From Legionella sheltonii (GTDB lineage Bacteria > Pseudomonadota > Gammaproteobacteria > Legionellales > Legionellaceae): DNA of 64,000 nucleotides. Positions within the stretch are counted from its first letter, which is position 1, and each line of letters begins with the position of its first letter. The stretch is from the NCBI RefSeq assembly GCF_026191355.1, contig NZ_JAPHOQ010000010.1, forward strand, positions 62,001 to 126,000, read 5' to 3'. The notes under the pieces are model-generated. The model was given only the letters and a program-made list of their open reading frames with translations. It did no database searches and was not told the DNA's origin. Made by a program: the position numbers and the translations under genes. This document shows positions 28,632 through 36,065 of the stretch, in pieces.

Positions 28632-29957
28632 ATGAGGAATTTCAAACGGAGTGGCCTTAAGTTGAGCGCAAATTATATAGAAAAAACACCTCAAGGAGTA
28701 AGTACAAGTCTGGTGACTGCGTATTTTATCTTTTTCCTGGCAGCATCATTTTATTTATATGAATTCATTCTGCAGGTAGCCCCTAGCGTCATGGCTGAAT
28801 CGATGATGAAAACCTTTGGGGTTACAGGACAAGGATTTGGAGTGATCTCCGCATTTTATTTTTATGCTTACGCACCAACCCAAATACCCGCAGGCGTGTT
28901 ATTTGATCGTTATGGGCCGCGAAAATTAATGACTTTTGCCATTATCCTATGTGCTCTTGGGTCTGCTTTTTTTGCTTCAACTGACAGTGTACTCACTGCA
29001 TGTATCGGAAGATTCTTAATTGGAATTGGCTCAGCATTTTCTTTTATTGGAGTGTTGGTTCTTTTATCACGTTGGTTTCCTCCTCATTATTTCGCCATTT
29101 TGGCAGGGATCGCCCAATTGATGAGTTCCGTAGGTGCTATGTTTGGTGAAATGCCTTTAGCTTATCTAATTCAGGGTGTTGGCTGGCGTAATGCAAGCTT
29201 TATTCTTTCGATTATTGGCTTTATTCTGGCGACATTCTTTTGGTTGTATATCCGAGATTACCCACATCAGAAAAGCCAAGCAGTTCCTGAGCATTACCTC
29301 CGTGATGAATGGAAAAGACTTATGGCGGTGTGCAAACATAGTTATACTTGGATAATAGGTGGTTATGCGTTCACAATATGGGCACCCATTGCCGTCTTCG
29401 CAGCACTTTGGGGTGTTCCGTATTTACAAGAAAAATTCCAAATAAGCGTGGTTGCCGCTTCAGGACTATGCAGTATGATTTGGATTGGAATCGGTGTGGG
29501 GAGCCCCTTATTAGGATGGTTTAGTGATCGTATTCAAAGTCGACGCATCGCGCTCATTATCAGTGCCATTTTAGGTTTGTTTGCGACATTGGTTTTATTG
29601 TATTTGCCTGGATTATCTTATGGATGGACCCCATTTATTCTGTTCGTATTGGGTTTAGGCGCCGGAGGGCAAACGGTAAGTTTTGCTGTAGTCAAAGAAA
29701 ATAATCCACCAGAGCTTGTTGGTACTGCCTCAGGTTTTAATAATCTTTCCGTAGTGCTAGGTGGTGCCTTATTTCAGCCTTTAGTGGGGTACATATTACA
29801 GCATACCAACTTATGGCATTTGGTTAATGGAGTGCATGTGTACAGTATTTCAAGTTACCAAATCGCTTTAATGGTGATGCCAATATGCTTTTTAGCAAGT
29901 TTGCTGATTGCAAGTTTCGTGTTAAAAGAGTCACATCCAGCATATAAGAAACATTAA
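28632..29957 (+). CDS. MFS transporter, Pht-like
   Basis: 441 residues, twelve predicted membrane spans in two halves. MFS motif A is visible as GVLFDRYGPRKLM after helix 2, and WFSDRIQSRRIAL in the second half. The N-terminal segment YLYEFILQVAPSVM(A) followed by FGVTGQGFGVISAFYFYAYAPTQIPAGVLFD resembles the Pht transporters of Legionella and Coxiella (PhtA takes up threonine in the phagosome). Substrate cannot be predicted. Start: the first ATG lacks a good ribosome site; a later TTG is possible. A hairpin follows the stop. Confidence 0.8.
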   Translation: MRNFKRSGLKLSANYIEKTPQGVSTSLVTAYFIFFLAASFYLYEFILQVAPSVMAESMMKTFGVTGQGFGVISAFYFYAYAPTQIPAGVLFDRYGPRKLMTFAIILCALGSAFFASTDSVLTACIGRFLIGIGSAFSFIGVLVLLSRWFPPHYFAILAGIAQLMSSVGAMFGEMPLAYLIQGVGWRNASFILSIIGFILATFFWLYIRDYPHQKSQAVPEHYLRDEWKRLMAVCKHSYTWIIGGYAFTIWAPIAVFAALWGVPYLQEKFQISVVAASGLCSMIWIGIGVGSPLLGWFSDRIQSRRIALIISAILGLFATLVLLYLPGLSYGWTPFILFVLGLGAGGQTVSFAVVKENNPPELVGTASGFNNLSVVLGGALFQPLVGYILQHTNLWHLVNGVHVYSISSYQIALMVMPICFLASLLIASFVLKESHPAYKKH

Positions 29958-29971
29958 TTCTAAATAGCCTT

Positions 29972-30005
29972 AAGTTCACCTTTTCATTTTGGATAGGTGA
30001 ACCTT
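29972..30005 (+). terminator. Hairpin after the Pht-like transporter
   Basis: AAGTTCACCT (29972-29981) pairs with AGGTGAACCTT (29995-30005) apart from one bulged base. Sits 15 bases after the stop. No T tract beyond CCTTTAAA, so termination is probable but not certain. Confidence 0.5.
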
Positions 30006-30041
30006 TAAAGTGAATCTCCAAACTTAACTCTTAGTGTATTT

Positions 30042-30093
30042 CAGGGCGTAGGCCTCGAATTATCAATTTTAATTGAACAAGATTCAAGCCCTG
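30042..30093. repeat. Imperfect palindrome in the gap before the unknown 319-residue gene
   Basis: CAGGGC (30042-30047) and GCCCTG (30088-30093) enclose GAAT/ATTC and CAATT/AATTG pairs, giving an interrupted stem. It lies beyond the 3' ends of two convergent genes and may act as a terminator for the minus-strand gene. Confidence 0.4.
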
Positions 30094-30156
30094 ACCCTGG
30101 GGTATTGTTTCGTTTCAAAATATTATTCTTAACGGCGACATACATCGCTAAAACCA

Positions 30157-31116
30157 CTAGAAACCTTTAAAAGTCATTCCTGGTGCATCGACCACAGAAG
30201 TTGAGACATCATCATGAGATGAAGAATGACTAAAAATACTCAAAGAAGAGTGCGGTGTATTTGAGTTTTTCTGGAATGCTCCCTCTCCAGAATCATGGAG
30301 TACTTCATTGTCTCTACCAGAAGATTTATATGTACTTAACTCAGTGAATGGTTGCATTAAAAGAGCAGGGACCTCAGTAAAATGGGTACTGGGACCGAAC
30401 AGAGGGTTCCCACTACAGAGAATAATTGGCTTCTCTTCTGGCAATAAAGGAATAATACCGATAATCGTATTTTCCTCATGCTCGCCACTGAGAATTTTTA
30501 CAGTATCACACTCCAGGCCTAAGTTTGTAAAGGTGGCTAAATTAATTGTGGTCTGGTCAGTTAGCTTTTTTGCATGTTGAATTATTTCTTCCTTAACATG
30601 TGTTTTAAAACTGGCAAAAAGGGTAGATCCCCCTACTTTATCCAAGGTATTACTTTCGTTTAATATAGTTAATATCTCTACGGAAAGTTTTGCAGAAGGG
30701 GTATCTAAAAAGAACTCTTTGTTATTGTTATACTCCGCACTTGAATGAGATAGATATGCAGGATTTTTACCAAAATGAAAAAAACACATTCCTCCTGTTA
30801 TTTCATCATAGACAATCACTGCGCCAAAACGAGAAGCGCCACCATGATTTTGTATTTCCGAACTTTCAGGTGAGGTGAGGGTCAGCGTCGGAGGGACACT
30901 ATGATAGTAGCCTACAGGCAAGACCCAAAGATGATTACATCTAGGCAAGGCTAATGTTTCTAAAATAGAAAGACCCACAATCCTAAATACAGTTCCTTCT
31001 GATAAACTAGATTTATAAATGTCTTGATACTCCAAAATTAATTTTTGCTTTTCCTCTGAAGATTTAGCCCAACTGCTGCGCGTCGAATATTTTTCACTTT
31101 CAATTTTATTGAACAT
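30157..31116 (-). CDS. Uncharacterised 319-residue protein, candidate Dot/Icm substrate
   Basis: Family not recognised. No signal peptide or membrane span, so it is cytosolic or translocated. Residues 1-40 are rich in K, E and S. A compact, probably alpha/beta region (about 45-235) contains LPRCNHLWVLPVGYYHSVPPTL, FGAVIVYDEITGGMCFFHFGKN and FTNLGLECDTVKIL. The last 60 residues are Ser/His/Asp-rich and look disordered (SSLSIFSHSSSHDD, ending DAPGMTFKGF), the kind of tail that carries Dot/Icm signals. Start ATG has AGGAA six bases upstream. Neighbours are a Pht-like transporter and a GNAT gene; two F-box genes lie within 9 kb. The effector idea is inference only. Confidence 0.75.
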   Translation of the reverse strand: MFNKIESEKYSTRSSWAKSSEEKQKLILEYQDIYKSSLSEGTVFRIVGLSILETLALPRCNHLWVLPVGYYHSVPPTLTLTSPESSEIQNHGGASRFGAVIVYDEITGGMCFFHFGKNPAYLSHSSAEYNNNKEFFLDTPSAKLSVEILTILNESNTLDKVGGSTLFASFKTHVKEEIIQHAKKLTDQTTINLATFTNLGLECDTVKILSGEHEENTIIGIIPLLPEEKPIILCSGNPLFGPSTHFTEVPALLMQPFTELSTYKSSGRDNEVLHDSGEGAFQKNSNTPHSSLSIFSHSSSHDDVSTSVVDAPGMTFKGF

Positions 31117-31223
31117 TACACGTTCCTATTAAATCAGAATTGATGACTAATACATCGGGTGGTTAAAAGTTTATATTGAATCCATGAGGTGCTCAACTTG
31201 TATCAAAGATGAGCGAGAATAAA

Positions 31224-31748
31224 TTAGATGGTTAGGATTTTATTGGTTATTTCAAATGTCATAATTTCTTTATTCCAATAATTAATGGTTCCTGCATAAC
31301 TCATTCCACATTTGATTAATACATTTTGGGAAGAAGCATTTTCTGGATGGACTACAGCGATTAGTTTTTGCATATTAAGCTTTCGAAAAACTAATTGAAT
31401 TAGAGAGATAGTGATTTCTGTAGCATACCCTTTGCCCCAGTATTGAGGTAATAAAGCATAAGCGAGTTCAACCTCTGATTGCTGGTCATCATAATTGAAA
31501 TAAATAAGTCCTGCTCGACCGATAAACTCATCGGAATCTTTTGTATAAACAGAGCCAAGGCTAAATTGATGTTTTTGAAAGTGATGAATGGCTTTTTCTA
31601 ATCCAACTATGACTTCATTTTTATCACGTTGCCCATGACCGATAAAACGCATCACTTGAGAATTTGATTGCAGTCTGTAGAGATTGTCAAAATCATTCAG
31701 AGAGGGTTCGCAAATTATTAATCGTGTAGTTGTCAAAAGTGGGATCAT
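31224..31748 (-). CDS. GNAT family N-acetyltransferase (RimJ/RimL type)
   Basis: 174 residues. Begins LLTTTRLIICEPSLNDFDNLYRL, the usual RimJ/RimL start; the acetyl-CoA loop is visible in LPQYWGKGYATEITISLIQLVF, and HPENASSQNVLIKCGM is the motif-B region. Acceptor unknown: could be a protein N terminus, spermidine or a small molecule. Start ATG at 31748. Lies between the unknown 319-residue gene and the F-box gene, all on the minus strand but with gaps of 100-240 bases, so probably separate transcripts. Confidence 0.85.
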   Translation of the reverse strand: MIPLLTTTRLIICEPSLNDFDNLYRLQSNSQVMRFIGHGQRDKNEVIVGLEKAIHHFQKHQFSLGSVYTKDSDEFIGRAGLIYFNYDDQQSEVELAYALLPQYWGKGYATEITISLIQLVFRKLNMQKLIAVVHPENASSQNVLIKCGMSYAGTINYWNKEIMTFEITNKILTI

Positions 31749-31989
31749 TTAATTTTTTTAGAGCAGGATAGTTAAATTTGAAGAGTATACATTGGAACTG
31801 TTAATTAGTTTCAATTATGCATCCAAAATGTAGGGAAAACAAAGCACAAAAATAATTACAGAAACTTTAACATCAGTTGATGTAACCCGAGAGCATCATT
31901 TCAAACATATAATCAATGCATTATGCCTTAAATTAAGGGCAGTCAGACTACGCTTATTGCTTTTTACTTATTCAATTCAAAAGACAGAA

Positions 31990-32760
31990 TTAAAACAGGA
32001 TACATGTTGGCTGAGATGTGGATAGCTGGTTTTCAAGCAAAGAAGCACATTGATTAATTAGGCGTAAAATTATCTGTGTTTTGCTTTCAGTAGTGGTAAA
32101 GCTAAAAAAACGTAAATTACAGCCAGAGGTATTTTTGACGGCATGTTTCATATCTTCCTTGAAATCTTGCATCATCCCCGTAACAATTTCATTAAAATAA
32201 CAAGTTTTGATGTTTTTTTCTGGGTTTGTGCCAGTAAGAAAAGCCAGCATATCACCTACATCGTCTTTGATCTTATCAATGTCTTTTTCTGAAATAGAGG
32301 TTCTTAGTGTATCACTCTCATCATTAGAAGTAATCAAATAGGAAACTGCCAATACTGAACTCTCTAGTACGTCGGGTTCGCGTGGAAGCGTAAATTCAAC
32401 TTGGTTATGGTTGGTATAGAAATACAGCACTTCATACAATTGTAATAATAAGATACCGATACTGGCCTCTTTTTCGTTTGGATCGGATATTTTAGGCAAT
32501 TCATCAAGCGCAAATACAGTTATAAGATGTATTATTTTTAGAGGGTTTACTGAGTCAAAGCGTATAGTTCTTGTTATTAGGTAGTCGTTGAATAACTCTT
32601 GCGCTTCATTTTTGGTTAATTCTCTATCAGCTTCCAGAAAGCGTTTGCATACTAACCTCCCTTTATGATTGGTAAACCCGAGCAAATAGTGCAGCATTTC
32701 ATTCGGCAAATTATCAAAAGGATTTATAGAGTGGGATGTTAATATGGTAGTCGTTTTCAT
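31990..32760 (-). CDS. F-box protein with C-terminal CaaX motif, candidate effector
   Basis: 256 residues. Residues 14-45 match the F-box pattern: NPFDNLPNEMLHYLLGF, then RLVCKRFLEADREL (LPxEhhhxhL...LVCKxF). The rest is helical with no recognised domain; no signal peptide. The last four residues are CILF, a perfect C-aliphatic-aliphatic-X box; X = Phe favours geranylgeranylation. F-box plus CaaX is the architecture of the Legionella effector AnkB, where the F-box binds host Skp1 and the lipid anchors the protein to the vacuole. Here the ankyrin repeats are missing, so the target would differ. F-box and CaaX are seen in the sequence; translocation and prenylation are inference. No ribosome site is evident before the ATG. 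Confidence 0.8.
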   Translation of the reverse strand: MKTTTILTSHSINPFDNLPNEMLHYLLGFTNHKGRLVCKRFLEADRELTKNEAQELFNDYLITRTIRFDSVNPLKIIHLITVFALDELPKISDPNEKEASIGILLLQLYEVLYFYTNHNQVEFTLPREPDVLESSVLAVSYLITSNDESDTLRTSISEKDIDKIKDDVGDMLAFLTGTNPEKNIKTCYFNEIVTGMMQDFKEDMKHAVKNTSGCNLRFFSFTTTESKTQIILRLINQCASLLENQLSTSQPTCILF

Positions 32761-32982
32761 TTAGTCTATCGTTGAGGATGTGTTACCGTTTAAGTGGAAA
32801 ATAGCATCATGCTGAATAGTAATTGTACATTGATTGTCATGGTAGCAAGCGTAGGTACTGCCCTTTAAAATCAAGCCCAATTTTCATTAAAAACTTGCTT
32901 TTAAGGATGCCAAGCTTTAATTAAAATTTTTTGCAACAAGAGCAGGATAAAGTCTGGAAAAATCGTCTATCCGCCCCACTAG

Positions 32983-34020
32983 TTAGCATTCAAATTGCTC
33001 TAATAATTCAATCTGTTCATTAAGATTTATTATCAGATTTTGCCAATATACAGGAGTATTAAACCATGGAAAACTCAAAGGGAACGCGGGATCGGCCCAG
33101 CGTTTTGCGATCCATCCTGAATAATGCAGCATGCGTAGTGTACGCAATGCCTCGATTAAATGGCGCTCACGCGGGTTAAAATCATGAAATTTACAATAAC
33201 CCTCTAAAATCTTCTCCAGTTGCAAATCCATTTGTTTGGGTTCACCTGAAAGTAACATCCAAATATCCTGTATCGCAGGGCCCATGAGGCAATCGTCTAA
33301 GTCAACGATATGAGGGCCTGATTCGGCCCATAACACATTTCCTGCATGACAATCGCCGTGCAAGCGTATTTGATCAATATCGCCTATAGACTTAAATATC
33401 TGATTTACTTTCTGTAATGCTGTTTCAACTGTTTTGCAAAAATTTGAGTTTAAGTAATCAGGAATAAAACTTTGTTCAATGAGAAGTTTGTAAGGATCAT
33501 GGCCATAACTTTGGGGGGTTAATTGGATGCGATGTTGAAATGACCGGCATGCACTAACTCTATGTAAGCGCCCTATAAAACGCCCCATCCATTCTAGTTG
33601 TTCGCTATTATCCAATTCTAGTGCGTGGCCGCTGCGCCTGGGAAAGAGTGCGAATCTGAAATCATGATGATGGTGTAAGGTTCGGTCGTTTATAATGAGG
33701 GGGGCAATAATGGGAATTTCATGTTGTACTAATTCAAGTGAGAATTGATGTTCCTCTAAAATAGCTGCTGAACACCAGCGATTCGGTCTATAAAATTTAG
33801 CAATGAGCGGCTCGGCATTTTCAATTCCTATTTGATAAACGCGGTTTTCATAGCTATTTAGTGCGACTAGGCTGCCTGTGCAAAGAACCCCCGTGCTTTC
33901 AATTGCATCCAAAATGGTATTGGGATCGAGTTGCGCATAAGGTGTTTGATTCTCGTGATTCAAGTGCGAATTCTCTGATGGATAAGTATAGGATGTATTA
34001 TACAGATTGTATGGCAGCAA
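32983..34020 (-). CDS. srkA: Stress response kinase SrkA (YihE), Ser/Thr kinase of the APH fold
   Basis: 345 residues, aligns along its whole length with E. coli YihE: LDPNTILDAIESTGV, LNSYENRVYQIGIE, KFYRPNRW, ILEEHQFSLELV, catalytic RLHGDCHAGNVLW, IVDLDDCLMGPAIQDIWMLLSG and RWADPAFPLSFPW. In E. coli it is Cpx-regulated and counters stress-induced death. The start is uncertain: 34020 is a TTG, and another TTG at 33963 would remove 19 residues with no counterpart in E. coli. Despite effectors nearby, this is a housekeeping-type gene. Confidence 0.92.
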   Translation of the reverse strand: MLPYNLYNTSYTYPSENSHLNHENQTPYAQLDPNTILDAIESTGVLCTGSLVALNSYENRVYQIGIENAEPLIAKFYRPNRWCSAAILEEHQFSLELVQHEIPIIAPLIINDRTLHHHHDFRFALFPRRSGHALELDNSEQLEWMGRFIGRLHRVSACRSFQHRIQLTPQSYGHDPYKLLIEQSFIPDYLNSNFCKTVETALQKVNQIFKSIGDIDQIRLHGDCHAGNVLWAESGPHIVDLDDCLMGPAIQDIWMLLSGEPKQMDLQLEKILEGYCKFHDFNPRERHLIEALRTLRMLHYSGWIAKRWADPAFPLSFPWFNTPVYWQNLIINLNEQIELLEQFEC

Positions 34021-34295
34021 GCGTAGGTCAACAGCTTATGAGATTATCAAGAAATACTTTGTTCCTGTGAATTAGTGTACCGATGGGCTACACGCTATTG
34101 ATAGAAAACATGAGCCTATAAAACGGTGGGTTTGTAAACGATTAAAATTGCTGTTCGAAAACTTTTAATTCACCACTATTCAATCAATTTGTAAGATGGT
34201 TGGGGTGGGGAAGACTACACTTTATAAATATATAAACCAATAAGTAGCGTTTAAATAATAGTATTCGCGGATTCAATTGCTAATGCAACCACTAT
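34021..34295. other. Gene-free gap with possible IS30 end
   Basis: AT-rich, no open frame of interest. A sequence GCGGATTCAATTGCTAATGC (34267-34286, followed by AACC) directly beside the IS30 remnant resembles the terminal inverted repeat of IS30-family elements. I see nothing else in the rest except likely srkA promoter sequence at its left end. Confidence 0.4.
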
Positions 34296-34508
34296 CTAAC
34301 AAGTTTCTTTAGGCAAAAATAACATATCAGGAGTTTTAAATCCTAACATTTTTCTAGGTCTTTCATTAAGTGTTTTCTTAATAGCAATTAAATGTTGAGC
34401 TGTCATTAAATCAAAACTGGAACTTTTCTTTAAATATTGCCGTACAAGTCCATTAGTATTTTCATTGAGTCCACGCTCCCAAGATGAATAAGGATGGGCA
34501 CATGAAAA
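34296..34508 (-). pseudogene. IS30-family transposase remnant (C-terminal fragment)
   Basis: Reading the minus strand gives about 68 residues of the C-terminal catalytic region of an IS30 transposase: HPYSSWERGLNENTNGLVRQ with the DDE-domain Glu (in SWERG), then LNERPRKMLGFKTPDMLF, followed by a stop. The upstream part of the gene is missing: an in-frame stop occurs just before position 34508 and the OprB gene begins 26 bases away. So most of the insertion sequence has been deleted, with one end left beside the porin gene. Confidence 0.85.
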
Positions 34509-34533
34509 CTAATTTTAATTTTAAAAGATGCTT

Positions 34534-35868
34534 TTATGCCAATACAATAGCTCTTAGTGTTCCAGCGAATGCAGGGGGCAAATTGGTATTTTGACCTGGG
34601 GTGGGTATGTATGACAGTACTGGTTCAAGATATATGTTATTCATTATTTTTGCTTGATAATATATTTGATACATTAATTCAGAAGAGCGATCAGTAATGC
34701 GCTGATTGAGCCAAGCAAGCGAAAAACCTGCGCCTAATGAGTCGCCCTCACGATGCGCAATAAGGCCAAATAAAGTAATGCCACCCCCGATAGATTGTTT
34801 CATAGGTAACACACTGGAGTTATTGATCCCATATTGATAAAACGCGGAAATCCCGCTGGTATCGTATCCAGGATGGCGATACCATAAACGCTGCGAACCA
34901 AATAGATAAGCGCCTGTTGCTTCCATTTCAGTGAGATTGTGCTGCCGAATTAAGCCAGTTTGATGCCATACACCTAGTCCAGCAGTCCCAGGTAAATGAT
35001 TTTTTCCTAAAACCCAAGCGCCACCCATTTCACTCACTTGAAAATACCTTCCATTAAATGTCGGACCGGTTAAGCCGGTTTGTTTGCCACTAGCGAGATT
35101 GCCATCATATATTCCATAGGATAGATACCATTGAGAGATTGGGGCCAAAGTCATAGTAATACCATAAGCAGTATTCGTATAACCGGGCATGATGCCATCT
35201 ACTTCTGGATTAATAAAAATTGGGGTATAAATTAAACTTGTCACTGCAGGAATGTTAAGTGCGTCAGAACTGAGTGGGGCGGGTTTAATGACGTTATTAA
35301 AATCGAGCGTGGTGATTGTTTTTCCAATTCGGACAAATAATTTTTTATCGAAAAGTTCTTGGCGATACCAAAGGGCATAGAGTTCGGAGCGATTAAAAGG
35401 ATAAACATCGGGTAATGAGTTATATCCTTGTATAATACCCGCTTGTGCATTGGTATTCTGAGCATTTTGTTGCAGAAATTGAGCGCTAAACAACCCACCA
35501 TCCCATCCAGTAAATTGTCCCATATCCACGGTAAGATCTACTAAAAGAACGCTGTTGGATGTCACTAGGTCCGCATCGGGCACTCCACCTGAGAACAGTC
35601 TGTTGGTGTCACCAATCCATGCTCCTTGAAGCATAATTCCATGATTATTTTGAATACCTAGCTTGTTCTCTAAATAACGTTGTAGCACTCCAGAGCCAGT
35701 AGTTACATTAACTGCGGCAGGGTTAGAACTAATACTGGAGTTGTTTTCAATCGGTTTTTGATCTGATTTCGTTGGCTTTGTAGGAGGATTTTTTAATGTC
35801 TGTGCATTAACAAGGTTATGAATACCATTTAGGAGAATGAGTAAAGTAAAAAATAATAATCGGATCAT
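34534..35868 (-). CDS. OprB-type carbohydrate-selective porin
   Basis: 444 residues. Signal peptide MIRLLFFTLLILLNGIHNLVNA, a Pro/Thr/Ser/Asn-rich linker (residues 23-55), then a beta-barrel domain with OprB features: GSGVLQRYLENKLGIQ..GIMLQGAWIGD, DLTVDMGQFTGWDGGLFSAQFLQQNA, FVRIGKTITTLDFNNV, and later YLEPVLSYIPTPGQN. OprB porins let sugars cross the outer membrane. The chain ends in ...RAIVLA, without the C-terminal aromatic residue typical of BamA substrates. Divergent from the acetamidase gene, which suggests shared control. The IS30 remnant lies just downstream. Confidence 0.85.
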   Translation of the reverse strand: MIRLLFFTLLILLNGIHNLVNAQTLKNPPTKPTKSDQKPIENNSSISSNPAAVNVTTGSGVLQRYLENKLGIQNNHGIMLQGAWIGDTNRLFSGGVPDADLVTSNSVLLVDLTVDMGQFTGWDGGLFSAQFLQQNAQNTNAQAGIIQGYNSLPDVYPFNRSELYALWYRQELFDKKLFVRIGKTITTLDFNNVIKPAPLSSDALNIPAVTSLIYTPIFINPEVDGIMPGYTNTAYGITMTLAPISQWYLSYGIYDGNLASGKQTGLTGPTFNGRYFQVSEMGGAWVLGKNHLPGTAGLGVWHQTGLIRQHNLTEMEATGAYLFGSQRLWYRHPGYDTSGISAFYQYGINNSSVLPMKQSIGGGITLFGLIAHREGDSLGAGFSLAWLNQRITDRSSELMYQIYYQAKIMNNIYLEPVLSYIPTPGQNTNLPPAFAGTLRAIVLA

Positions 35869-36065
35869 GATTTTTTTCTTTCAAAAGCATAGACATACGA
35901 ATCTTTCTTTACATCTTTAACTATATATTTTTCTAAAGCAAGCCCAATCGTTTAATATTGACAAAGAATACCTAACTCTATACCGTTAAATGGAAACTGC
36001 TGATGCAGACAAGGACTTTATCTAGAGAAAACAATAATCTATTACGGCGAACATGGAGCGGAACT

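Noticed and set aside
32983..34020. SrkA considered as an effector kinase because of nearby F-box genes
   Set aside because: It aligns end to end with the housekeeping YihE/SrkA kinase of enterobacteria, including the C-terminal part.
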